Assembly: GCA_964549785.1 (NCBI GenBank)
Contig: CAZJXA010000075.1
Span: forward strand, 1 to 13,869
DNA from: JBEIUO01 sp964549785
Lineage (GTDB): Bacteria; Planctomycetota; Phycisphaerae; Phycisphaerales; UBA1924
DNA length: 13,869 nucleotides
Direction: 5' to 3'
Shown here: positions 1-7,283 of the stretch, in pieces
How the letters are laid out: the number at the start of each line of letters is the position of its first letter
How positions within the stretch are numbered: position 1 is the stretch's first letter
Program-made: the position numbers and the translations under genes
Notes under the pieces: model-generated
Told to the model about the DNA's origin: nothing
The model's input: only the letters and a program-made list of their open reading frames with translations
Databases searched by the model: none

Positions 1-1016
1 GTTGCGGGGCCGGGGCTGCCGGGGGCCGGGCTGTCGGAGGTGTACACCCGCATCGTGACCGGCTGGGTCGAATCGAAGACCAGCCGGTCGTGGCGGTACA
101 AGATCTCGCCGCTGACGGCGTCCACAACCACGTCGTAGGTGTGGCCTAGCCCCGGGGCCGGGATGACGGCCGTCCACGCCGCACGGATATCAGTTCGGGT
201 CATCGGGAAGTAAACGAACTCGGTCACGATCGGCTCGTCGGCCCGCAATTGCCGAGCCGGCTTCCAGACCGTTTGGGCCGATGCCCCTGTCGCGGGCACG
301 TCGACGAGCATTTGGTCGGTGAGGGCGATGCCGACGCTGGCCGCGGCGAGACGGACGGCGTCGGACGAACCCAGCACCGGCTTGGGGGTGACAAAGCCGC
401 CCTCCGGACGGGGAATGAAGTTGCCGCCGACATTCAACAGGCGCCCGTCCGCGGTCACGTTCGCTTTCAGCGTCGTCCGGAAGAGATCGACACCTTCGAT
501 CTGTTGGCGGAACGCGATATGCCGCATCCCGTTGTGCGTCGTCCGGTAGTCGCGGACCACCTCGGCGGCCCGGATCTCCGCCCCAGAAAACTCAAAAAGT
601 TCCGCATGGCTGTCCACAAACGACGCCACGACCGAGGTGGTTGAAGCCTTCAGATCGGGTTCAGTTAGAAACGCAACGGTGGAACGGACGGAGCGCGGCG
701 TGCCCACGAGCCCGTCGTCGTCAACCACCAGCATGGGAATCTGCGCCGCCAACGCGGCCTTTCGGGACTCGCGCGTCCGCCACGCCAAGTCTCCCTGGAC
801 TCGGTCCAAACTCGCCGCCACGGCCGTGACCGGTTGTTCCTCGGGGTCGAGACGAATATCGAAGTACGCGAGCCGGTCGGTGGCGGCCGCTCCGCCGGGG
901 GCAGCGGAAAGCGCCCCCCCCGCCGGACCGGACGCCCCCGCCAAGGCAAGCCCCGCAGCCGCAGCTAGCGCAGCGGCCGAACAACGAGCGGAAATACGGT
1001 CGGTGGATCGAGCCAT
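1..1016 (-). CDS. M36 family (fungalysin-like) metallopeptidase, N-terminal part, truncated by window edge
   Basis: One uninterrupted frame of 338 codons runs from the ATG at 1016 to the left edge, with no stop. Residues 1-38 form an Ala-rich signal peptide with Arg in the n-region. Residues 160-205 resemble the fungalysin/thermolysin propeptide (FTP) motif, with HIAFRQQIEGVDLF followed by VTADGRLLNVGGNF. Residues 275-312 look like a PepSY-type propeptide end (VVVDAVSGEILYRHD). The segment MRVYTSDSPAPGSPGP (322-337) resembles the junction to the M36 catalytic domain. The zinc site HExxH would lie beyond the edge and is not seen, so activity cannot be confirmed. In this family the propeptide inhibits the secreted zinc endopeptidase until it is cleaved off. 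The start is supported by GGAAG seven bases upstream. A C-terminal sorting domain like those of the neighbouring genes could lie outside the window. Less likely it is another FTP-containing peptidase family. Confidence 0.75.
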   Translation of the reverse strand, partial: MARSTDRISARCSAAALAAAAGLALAGASGPAGGALSAAPGGAAATDRLAYFDIRLDPEEQPVTAVAASLDRVQGDLAWRTRESRKAALAAQIPMLVVDDDGLVGTPRSVRSTVAFLTEPDLKASTTSVVASFVDSHAELFEFSGAEIRAAEVVRDYRTTHNGMRHIAFRQQIEGVDLFRTTLKANVTADGRLLNVGGNFIPRPEGGFVTPKPVLGSSDAVRLAAASVGIALTDQMLVDVPATGASAQTVWKPARQLRADEPIVTEFVYFPMTRTDIRAAWTAVIPAPGLGHTYDVVVDAVSGEILYRHDRLVFDSTQPVTMRVYTSDSPAPGSPGPA

Positions 1017-1234
1017 GAGATAGCTTCCGTTTGAAATGATCGCCGGTCAGGAGGACACCAGTCCCCCAGACACGGGCTGAACCCCGGGGAAAACCCTTCG
1101 CGCGACCCGCGAACCGCCAGCGGAACAGGCGGACCATTCTCGGACGAGCGAAAGCACGTATTGAACGCTGCTAAACCCTGCACTCTGCGCCCGCCGGAGA
1201 AGGGGATGGAAACCCCGAAGACTCCAGTGAACCC

Positions 1235-1253
1235 CCCACCCTCATACGGTGGG
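1235..1253 (-). promoter_or_regulatory. Short hairpin at the predicted 5' end of the M36 transcript
   Basis: The perfect 6-bp arms CCCACC and GGTGGG enclose a 7-nt loop. The structure starts a few bases after the predicted transcript start. It has no T tract on either strand, so it is not called a terminator. It may only be a 5' stabilising structure, or chance in GC-rich DNA. Confidence 0.2.
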
Positions 1254-1263
1254 CTCGGGTGTC

Positions 1264-1292
1264 AGGATACCACAACGTTCAGAAAAGCACAA
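1264..1292 (-). promoter_or_regulatory. Candidate sigma70-type promoter of the M36 gene
   Basis: On the minus strand TTGTGC (1287-1292) is followed by a 17-nt spacer and TATCCT (1264-1269), with TGG directly before the -10, which fits an extended -10 pattern. The predicted transcript start near 1257 leaves a leader of about 240 nt. The assignment rests on hexamer similarity only. Confidence 0.4.
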
Positions 1293-1427
1293 GGAAAGCG
1301 CAGAAAACAAGCGAGTGGGCGGCGTTTAGTCGATTGGTGACCGCAAGTTACGTTGCGCGCCGGCTGACTCCGGCTCGGCCGCCGCGATTCCGGCTACAGG
1401 ACTCGGGGTGATGAAACTGCCTGTGGC

Positions 1428-3554
1428 TCAGCAGCCGCCTTCCCACGCCCCGAAGAAGACGCCGATGTCGTCGGAATCGGTGTCGCCGTCCAAGTCCACA
1501 TCGCCCTCGCCGGTCTCCCATTCGCCGAAAAAGGCGACCACATCGTCTGAATCGACGTCCCCGTCCGCGTCCCAATCGGAGGGGCAGACGGGCGGTTCGA
1601 TGGTAACGGTGAGCGTGTCGGTGTGCGTCAGACCGTCGTCGTCCGTGACGGTGAGCACCATGGCGTGGACGCCGAGGGTGAAGGAGACGTCTGCAACTGG
1701 CGTTGAGGCCAGCAGGACCGTGCCCTCACGCCATTCAAAGCGATCAATGGCGCCGTCGTCGGTGCTGCCGCTCGCATCGAGCGTCACGATCTCGAAGCCG
1801 CTGTTATCGGTATCGTCGCGCGTGACGTCCGGGCCCGCATCAGCGATCGGACGGCCGTTGATGCGGATCACCACACTGTCGCTGCCTTGGGCACCGTCGT
1901 CGTCGGTCACGGTCAGGGATATGGAATGAGACCCGACGGCAAGGGACGCGGTGAGCGTCGACGTCGGCCCGCTGGCGATCAACGACGCGCCCTCGCGCCA
2001 GGCGTAGTCGGTGATGATGCCGTCGGTGTCGGTGCTCGCCGAGGCATCGAGCGTCACAGGTTCAGCGCCCGAACCGTCGGTGTCGTTGATCACAAAATCC
2101 GGGCCGGCGTTGGCCGTCGGCGCGAGATTGTTCGTGACGACGTTTCCCATCAGCGTAACCGTTCGCGAGGGCTGATCGGGCGCATCGCTGGCGATGGTGA
2201 TCGTGCCGGACCGCATCCCGAGCGTCGCGGTATTCATTGAAATCGTGTGCGAATTGACGGTGCCGCCGGCGACATCGCCGAACGCCCCGCCGGGGGCGCT
2301 GAATCCGGCCGAGGCGGCGAGCGTGTAACTGAGATTGGCGATGCCGGCGACCGTCCAGAGGGCCACGTTACCCGCGTTCGAGACCGACAGCGGACGCGTG
2401 ACGACCGATCCCTGCACGACGGTTCCAAAGTCGATCACGAGGTCGCTCGTGATCTCGGACGGCACCTTCAGATCAAGATACACCGGCAGATGCCCGCCCG
2501 CTGGGGTGGCACATGCCACCAGCGCGGCGGCGATCGTGTTCCCCACCATCCCGTTGTTGACGGTATCGAGGGGGCTGTTGCAGCAACTGTCGCCGTCGTT
2601 GCCCCAGCACCGGTAGGAGTGATTCGGGTCGTTCCACGTGGTCTGACTGAACTGAACGTTCGAGTTGCCGATGTACTCAAAGCCCGGGCCGTCAATGAAC
2701 TCACCGGAAACGAGAATCTGATCGTGTCGGTCGTCCATCCCGCCCGCGCCGGACGGGTCTTGCGTGTGGATAAAGCGATAGTTCGTATTGCTGTTCCAGT
2801 TTCCGTTGGTGGAACTTGAGCCGCCGTTCACGCCGCTCTTGATAGGATCAAAAAACCGGCCGGAGTTGTCGGCCTGGCTGCCGACGAACTCGATGTACTC
2901 GGTCGATCCGGCCCGTTGAATATTAGTGTCGCCCCCGAAGAGGAAAAGGTAACCGGGCGGCATGCCCGTCCCGGTGCCCGCGGTATCGATCCCCGCGGCG
3001 TTGTCGCGGATCCGCTGCACCTCTGTCAGCCTGCGAAGGTCGTCGTCGCTCCCGCTGTCTTGGGCCTTCATGTGCGAGGAATACATCCCGACCGTCGCCA
3101 AAACCCCCGTATACCCAACCGGCCGAACGTCGTAGCGATAGGTGTTCCGCGGTGGATTCGGCAAGACGCTCGACCCGATGGAAATGGTCTCATTGTTCAG
3201 CAACTGCACCTTCGATGTGCGGAAGACCATGCAACTTTCGTCATCCGCGCCATTGACGAAGGGCGCGGCCGCCCAATCACCGGGGCTGCCGGCGGCGGTG
3301 TTCAGCACGCTGACGAACGTCGCCAAGGCCGTGGCGGTCTGAAACTCCTGAAGCAGGATGATGTCCGGCCGCATCCGGTCGCCCATCAGCGGGCCCGCCG
3401 GGACCACCCCGTACACGGCGGTCTGTATCGCGGAGACGCGGTCGTCACCGTCGTAATTGCTGAGGTTCCAGGCAGCCACCCGGAGTTGGGCGCTGGCGGA
3501 GGAAGCCCCGCACGCGACCGTCAGGCCAGCACAACAAATTAACGATCGCATCAT
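1428..3554 (-). CDS. Secreted endonuclease/exonuclease/phosphatase-fold protein with PKD domains and C-terminal GC-type dockerin
   Basis: The protein has 708 aa. The start at 3554 is chosen because GGAGG lies eight bases upstream and a clean signal peptide follows (MMRSLICCAGLTVACGASSA, cleavage before Q23). An upstream ATG at 3617 is in frame but would bury the signal. Residues 24-363 show the EEP fold signature: VAAWNL (26-31), ILLQEF with metal-binding Glu70, SSHMK (His161), GGDTN (Asp209, Asn211), RHDQIL (276-281) and HLPV (His355). The usual SDH pair reads GGH, so the Asp is missing. Residues 370-472 look like a choice-of-anchor D/ASH-like beta domain. Two PKD domains follow at about 478-566 and 568-652, each with a VTDDDG motif. 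Residues 657-708 are the dockerin, ending in GGC. EEP members cleave phosphoester bonds in nucleic acids or other substrates; the substrate here is unknown. No promoter was identified with confidence. Confidence 0.88.
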   Translation of the reverse strand: MMRSLICCAGLTVACGASSASAQLRVAAWNLSNYDGDDRVSAIQTAVYGVVPAGPLMGDRMRPDIILLQEFQTATALATFVSVLNTAAGSPGDWAAAPFVNGADDESCMVFRTSKVQLLNNETISIGSSVLPNPPRNTYRYDVRPVGYTGVLATVGMYSSHMKAQDSGSDDDLRRLTEVQRIRDNAAGIDTAGTGTGMPPGYLFLFGGDTNIQRAGSTEYIEFVGSQADNSGRFFDPIKSGVNGGSSSTNGNWNSNTNYRFIHTQDPSGAGGMDDRHDQILVSGEFIDGPGFEYIGNSNVQFSQTTWNDPNHSYRCWGNDGDSCCNSPLDTVNNGMVGNTIAAALVACATPAGGHLPVYLDLKVPSEITSDLVIDFGTVVQGSVVTRPLSVSNAGNVALWTVAGIANLSYTLAASAGFSAPGGAFGDVAGGTVNSHTISMNTATLGMRSGTITIASDAPDQPSRTVTLMGNVVTNNLAPTANAGPDFVINDTDGSGAEPVTLDASASTDTDGIITDYAWREGASLIASGPTSTLTASLAVGSHSISLTVTDDDGAQGSDSVVIRINGRPIADAGPDVTRDDTDNSGFEIVTLDASGSTDDGAIDRFEWREGTVLLASTPVADVSFTLGVHAMVLTVTDDDGLTHTDTLTVTIEPPVCPSDWDADGDVDSDDVVAFFGEWETGEGDVDLDGDTDSDDIGVFFGAWEGGC

Positions 3555-3692
3555 CAGGAAAACCTCCCCGCCCCGGACGAACGAGCACCGAGCGCACCCT
3601 ACAAGTGTATTCGGCATGGAGTTCGCTGGGCGACATCAAGGCCGATTCATCTTGTGGTCAACTCATCACGCCACAACAACTTATCGCGTTTC

Positions 3693-3717
3693 GGCCGGGC
3701 TTTCGGATGGCCCGGCC
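3693..3717. repeat. GC-rich inverted repeat (hairpin)
   Basis: The perfect 8-bp arms GGCCGGGC and GCCCGGCC are separated by nine bases. Neither side carries a T tract. It lies about 290 bases past the stop of the preceding minus-strand gene, so a role as its terminator is doubtful. Confidence 0.3.
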
Positions 3718-3768
3718 CGGCGTCCGCCCAAACGGTCCATTGCGGACAATGGGTTCCAACGTCCGCAA

Positions 3769-3788
3769 GGAAGTTCAAGTGAACTTCC
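3769..3788. promoter_or_regulatory. Near-perfect 20-bp palindrome, possible operator
   Basis: The arms GGAAGTTCA and TGAACTTCC are exact reverse complements with a 2-bp centre (AG). The dyad is less GC-rich than its surroundings and sits 215 bases upstream of the nuclease-like gene start. A dyad of this size suits a dimeric repressor or activator. No regulator gene is present in the window. Confidence 0.3.
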
Positions 3789-4005
3789 ATGAAACATGAG
3801 CGCGCAACGAGGTTGACGGCCGACGTCGGGACCGACGCCGGGCTACTCCGCCGCCCGTGACAACCGTGGCCCCGATACCGCGGCGGTGGCGAAGAGGGAC
3901 GTTCTACGTACCGGTCGAGCCGACACCCAGTCCGCTCCGCGCCGATCTTGAGTGCGCCGCATCGGGCGAACCGTCCGCCGCACGCGATCGACCTCGCTTC
4001 GCTCC

Positions 4006-4827
4006 TTAGCAGCCCGAATCCCAACGGCCGAAGAACGCAAAGACGTCGTCGCTGTCGGAATCATCGTCGTTATCAAAGTCGCCGTCGCCCGCCTCCCAAT
4101 CGGCGAAAAAGACCAGGATATCGTCGCTGTCGACGGCGGTGTCGGCATTCCAATCCGCCGCGCACAGACCCTCACTCACCACGAGTGTCACATCGTCGGC
4201 GCAGCCATCGTTGAATGGGCCGACGGCCCTTGACATCAACAGCATGACGTTGGCGGAGCGGCTGCCAACCGGGATGACGCCTGCACGCGAGCGACGGAGC
4301 ATGCCCGTCTGATTGCCGCGGGCGGCGGCCGTGGGGCCCGTGAGATTCACCGTGGCAAGGCTGTCGCCGTTCGCGTCGTTGAAGATGGCAATCAGGACGG
4401 CGGAATCGTCCTGGCTCGCGGTTCCGCCCAGCCAGGCACCAATCTCAAACTCGGCCCGATCCGCATCGATGAGTTCAATAAGCGGGTCCAAAGCGATGAA
4501 CTGCACGGCGGTCGCTGTCGAATGCGTGGGTCCACCGATGAAGTAATTCAGGGCGCGATTGGGAGAGCCCGGGCTCAGGAGATTCGGAATGCCGGCGGTG
4601 TTGGCGTAGCTCGCGACGGTGAGGCCGCTGCTGACCGTCCACCCCGGAATCTCGACAGAGTACAGGCCGTTCGTCGACGTCGCCCCCTGTTCGGCACCCG
4701 GATTCGCGACCAGATTCACGCCCAATGGGGGATCGATGGCAAGGGCGGGAAGCGAGGCGATTGTCAAAACGGCGCCGGCGCACAGAAAAAAGGCGGAGCG
4801 GCCACAGGGGCTTTGAGCAGAATTCAT
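4006..4827 (-). CDS. Secreted galactose-binding-like (NPGAE-type) domain protein with C-terminal GC-type dockerin
   Basis: The protein has 273 aa and is the smallest of the four dockerin proteins. The start at 4827 has GAGAGG nine bases upstream and gives a signal peptide of residues 1-30 (cleavage after ALA). Residues 38-217 look like a single beta-sandwich domain of a type common in exported bacterial proteins: NLVANPGAE at the start, a PGW turn at 61-63, AWLGG at 131-135, and NDGCADDVTL near the end (206-215), where NDGYADN is more usual. This resembles carbohydrate-binding or galactose-binding-like folds, but no ligand can be named. Residues 222-273 are the dockerin, ending in SGC. Its first loop is degenerate: DWNADTAVDSDD has Asn at position 3 and Ala at position 7. 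No catalytic motif was seen, so the protein is probably structural or binding. It probably has its own promoter at 4907-4934. Confidence 0.82.
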   Translation of the reverse strand: MNSAQSPCGRSAFFLCAGAVLTIASLPALAIDPPLGVNLVANPGAEQGATSTNGLYSVEIPGWTVSSGLTVASYANTAGIPNLLSPGSPNRALNYFIGGPTHSTATAVQFIALDPLIELIDADRAEFEIGAWLGGTASQDDSAVLIAIFNDANGDSLATVNLTGPTAAARGNQTGMLRRSRAGVIPVGSRSANVMLLMSRAVGPFNDGCADDVTLVVSEGLCAADWNADTAVDSDDILVFFADWEAGDGDFDNDDDSDSDDVFAFFGRWDSGC

Positions 4828-4906
4828 GATGACGGTCCTCTCTCTCGTGAAACCAATGGCGCGGGAAGCGACGCCGTGCCGTCCCAAAACGCCCTGCATG
4901 AAAATA

Positions 4907-4934
4907 AGTTTACCAAACTCTTGCTCTTTGGGAA
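4907..4934 (-). promoter_or_regulatory. Candidate promoter of the galactose-binding-like dockerin gene
   Basis: On the minus strand TTCCCA (4929-4934), a 16-nt spacer and TAAACT (4907-4912) form a plausible sigma70-type promoter. An AT-rich stretch lies upstream (about 4940-4960 in plus coordinates). The region is clearly more AT-rich than its surroundings. The -10 hexamer and spacer length match the candidate promoter of the next upstream gene at 7167-7194. The leader would be about 73 nt. Confidence 0.4.
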
Positions 4935-5056
4935 GGGCGATTTATTCAAAAAACGAGGTTATCGGCGAATACTGGGGATTTAACCCTCGGTTCATCCACG
5001 GGTTCGGAGCACCAAATTTGCGCATTCGATTCGGAAGGGAAAATGAATCAATGAAA

Positions 5057-5082
5057 GCCCCCGGAAGGCGGCTTCCGGGGGC
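5057..5082 (-). terminator. Rho-independent terminator of the lamin-tail dockerin gene
   Basis: The perfect 11-bp arms GCCCCCGGAAG and CTTCCGGGGGC enclose a 4-nt loop. On the minus strand a T-rich tail (TTTCATTGATTCATTTT) follows. It lies 51 bases past the stop at 5134. The plus-strand side also has a T run near 5095-5101, so it could act in both directions. Confidence 0.75.
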
Positions 5083-5133
5083 GTCAAGGTTCTCGTTTTT
5101 TCCGAGCGTCGTCGCCCGGTCCCAATCCGCTAT

Positions 5134-6990
5134 TCAGCAGCCACCGTTCTCAAAACGGCCGAAGAAGACGTTGATGTCGTCGGAATCGACGTCGTCGTCG
5201 CCGTCTTGATCGCCGCACGAATCACCGTTCTCGAAGTTCGAGAAGAAGATGTTGATATCGTCGGAGTCGATATCCTCGTCACCGTCTTGGTCGGCGCGGC
5301 AGGAAGTGATGTCCGAATCACAGCCGCCCACGGTAGCACGAGCGAACACGATGAACGTGGGGCCGCGATTCTGGTTGTTGGTCCGGCCGGCGTAGGTCGC
5401 GGCGACGGTGGGGGTAATGTCCTTAATCGCCGCAGTGAGGTCGCCCGATCCGGTCTCAACCTCGGTAGCGATGGCGGCGCCGCCGGCGGAGTTCGTGCCG
5501 TCTGCGTCATAGACCAAGTAGTTCTCCACCGTGCCGTTCGCCACCTGGGTGAAGGTCCACGTCGCGGCCGAGATGCGGTCGGCAAGGTCGGACATGAAGT
5601 TGTCAAACAGGGTCGAGGTGTTACCGGGAGTGAAGTCGAGTGCGTCGTTGTTGGAATAGAAGAGTTCGACGTCGCCATTCGCGGTGAAGCCCGCGTTCGC
5701 CTGGGTGAGGTTCAAGTAGACACGGTCAACTTCCCAACCACCGACGCCGAAGGCCGCGTCGAACACGGAGGTGAAGGAAGCGACGGGGAAACGCAGACCG
5801 CCGTATGAGCGGAACTGGCCGGCCGGGGTCGGGGGCAGGTTGACCTGCTCGGGCCCTTGGATGTTGAAGAAGGCCGAACCGTTGGGATCGGTCCGCACGC
5901 CCGCGGCCTGGACCGTGGCGTTGACGGAGGCTTCGACCACCGCTGCGCCTTCGCAGGCATCCGAGATGCTGTTGGCGTCGGCGTCGGTGAGGGTGCCGTT
6001 GCTGATGTCGCACTCATCGGGCACGGCGTTGGCGTTGCAGTCGAAACTGGTGCCGGAGGAAATATCGGCCGAGTCCTCGATGAAGTTGCCGTTGCAGTCA
6101 AACACGACGCCTTCGCAGCCGTCCGGAATCCCGTTGAGATTGGCGTCGGGCAAGAGACCGAAGGGGGCCGTTTGGGCGGCATCGGGGACTTGGTCGGAGT
6201 TGCAGTCAAAGGCGCCGAGCGCGACATCGCAAGAGTCAGGCACGCGGTTACCGTCGGCGTCGATCGCCGGTGTGGCGCCCGTCTCGGTGAAGTCTTCGAT
6301 GCCGTTGCCGTTGCAGTCGTTCGCGCGGCCGCCGCAGGTGAACTGGTGCGTGTTGGGAGAAAGAACATACCCGACGTTGTTGGTCCAGACCGCCGCGTAG
6401 TTGCTGGCCGCTCCATTCGGGTTGGGCAGTTCGAGACGATCGTTGCCGCCGACGACCCACTCGCCGATGGTGAAGGTCGAGTTCGCTGCGCAGACCGACG
6501 GGATGCGGCGGGCGTAGCTGTCGGCATAAGCCCACGCGTCGCCGAAATCGGAGCTGCCCGAAACATCCGGCGCGTTGCCGTAGCGGTCAACAATCACCGC
6601 GTCGATCTCGAGGCGGTACTCGTCGTTGCCGTTGCCCATGAACCCGGCGATGGTGATGGTGGGGGGATTCGCAGCCCCGAACGCGTTGAGGTACTGACCC
6701 GTGCCGCCGTTGGCGCTGCTGATGATCGTGATCGAGCCGCCCGCTGGGATCGTCGTGTTGGTGACGCCGAAGTCGAAGAGCACGGTGGCCATCGCTCCGC
6801 CGTTACTCACGATCGTGACGCGGTCGCCCCCGTCCAGAATCACATCGGCGGCGCCGACGTTGGTCAACTCGAGCAATTTGGGGTTGCCGCCGGACAGAGG
6901 CCCGTCCGCGACTTCAGAAATGATGACTTGGGCGCTGGCGCAACACGCCAGGCCCGCCACCGCCATCAACGACAAAGCACACATCTTCAT
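5134..6990 (-). CDS. Secreted lamin-tail domain protein with calcium-binding repeats and C-terminal GC-type dockerin
   Basis: The protein has 618 aa. The start at 6990 has AGGAG eight bases upstream and a signal peptide (MKMCALSLMAVAGLACCASA, cleavage near residue 20). Residues 21-190 match a lamin-tail domain: VIISEVADG, then KLLELTNVG and a GGDRVTIVS strand. Such domains are common in exported bacterial proteins and act as binding or structural modules. Residues 225-347 carry Asp/Asn-rich thrombospondin type 3-like calcium repeats (DCNGNGIED, DADGNRVPDSC, DANLNGIPDGC, DCNANAVPDEC). Residues 355-555 are a beta-rich region that I do not recognise. The dockerin at 564-618 has two nearly identical halves (18 of 23 positions) and ends in GGC. 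It has an extra internal Cys at about residue 592. No enzyme motif was seen. The gene is flanked by its own candidate promoter and a strong terminator. Confidence 0.88.
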   Translation of the reverse strand: MKMCALSLMAVAGLACCASAQVIISEVADGPLSGGNPKLLELTNVGAADVILDGGDRVTIVSNGGAMATVLFDFGVTNTTIPAGGSITIISSANGGTGQYLNAFGAANPPTITIAGFMGNGNDEYRLEIDAVIVDRYGNAPDVSGSSDFGDAWAYADSYARRIPSVCAANSTFTIGEWVVGGNDRLELPNPNGAASNYAAVWTNNVGYVLSPNTHQFTCGGRANDCNGNGIEDFTETGATPAIDADGNRVPDSCDVALGAFDCNSDQVPDAAQTAPFGLLPDANLNGIPDGCEGVVFDCNGNFIEDSADISSGTSFDCNANAVPDECDISNGTLTDADANSISDACEGAAVVEASVNATVQAAGVRTDPNGSAFFNIQGPEQVNLPPTPAGQFRSYGGLRFPVASFTSVFDAAFGVGGWEVDRVYLNLTQANAGFTANGDVELFYSNNDALDFTPGNTSTLFDNFMSDLADRISAATWTFTQVANGTVENYLVYDADGTNSAGGAAIATEVETGSGDLTAAIKDITPTVAATYAGRTNNQNRGPTFIVFARATVGGCDSDITSCRADQDGDEDIDSDDINIFFSNFENGDSCGDQDGDDDVDSDDINVFFGRFENGGC

Positions 6991-7166
6991 GATCTCAACT
7001 CCTAAAAGTGAGGACTCCACCCTTCGATCTCGAACGCATCCCGCGAAACTTTTACCCTTTGAAGCCCGAACCGAGAGCCCGGGGCAAACCTCCGCTTTTT
7101 TCGTGGAGCGGAGCGCGCCGTGGCCTCTAGAAATCTTTGGTTCAGGGACTCTCTTTCCCGGCCCGG

Positions 7167-7194
7167 AGTTTACGGGCGGTGGCTCCGATGTCAA
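7167..7194 (-). promoter_or_regulatory. Candidate sigma70-type promoter of the lamin-tail dockerin gene
   Basis: On the minus strand a consensus -35 TTGACA (7189-7194) is followed by 16 bases and TAAACT (7167-7172). The predicted start near 7160 gives a leader of about 170 nt to the ATG at 6990. It lies in the 293-base gap after the next upstream gene, which suggests separate transcription. Confidence 0.5.
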
Positions 7195-7212
7195 CCGCCT
7201 TCATACTCTCTT

Positions 7213-7229
7213 CGCGCATTCCTTGCGCG
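7213..7229. repeat. Short inverted repeat downstream of the propeller dockerin gene
   Basis: The arms CGCGCA and TGCGCG flank a 5-nt loop, 55 bases past the stop at 7284. There is no T tract in either direction, so a terminator role is only possible. It sits just upstream of the candidate promoter at 7167-7194. Confidence 0.25.
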
Positions 7230-7283
7230 ATCAAAACAATTGCCTATCATGGTCATAAGCGGCTATGGCGCAGTCGGATACAC

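Larger units (their letters stand above)
1017..1427. other. Intergenic region: 3' end of the nuclease-like gene and promoter/leader of the M36 gene
   Basis: These 411 bases hold no convincing gene on either strand; short open frames here lack export signals, ribosome sites and recognisable motifs. On the minus strand the region carries a candidate promoter at 1264-1292 followed by a leader of about 240 nt before the M36 start. Two short inverted repeats lie in the leader: CCCACC/GGTGGG at 1235-1253, and GGGG/CCCC around a 7-nt loop near 1203-1217. No hairpin with a T tract was found downstream of the nuclease-like gene that ends at 1428. Confidence 0.5.
3555..4005. other. Intergenic region with inverted repeats, no gene seen
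   Basis: This 451-base gap separates the galactose-binding-like gene (stop at 4006) from the nuclease-like gene (start at 3554). It contains a GC-rich hairpin at 3693-3717, an inverted repeat CCATTG/CAATGG at 3737-3752 and a near-perfect palindrome at 3769-3788. A TACACT hexamer at 3604-3609 on the minus strand could be a -10 box, but no matching -35 was found. An open frame on the minus strand at 3647-4024 overlaps the upstream gene, has no ribosome site and shows no domain, so it is not called. Confidence 0.5.

Noticed and set aside
3647..4024. Possible 125-aa gene on the minus strand between two dockerin genes
   Set aside because: It overlaps the end of the upstream gene, has an Arg-rich composition typical of out-of-frame GC-rich DNA, and lacks a ribosome site, signal or domain.
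5712..6593. Pro/Ser/Thr/Arg-rich minus-strand open frame (293 codons)
   Set aside because: It is a frame-shifted reading of the calcium-repeat region of the lamin-tail gene. The repetitive composition comes from the Asp-rich repeats in the true frame.
5857..7005. Long open frame on the plus strand (382 codons) opposite the lamin-tail gene
   Set aside because: It lies wholly antisense to a gene with signal peptide, recognisable domains and ribosome site. Its Val/Gly/Asp-rich translation mirrors the high-GC codons of the other strand and shows no domain.
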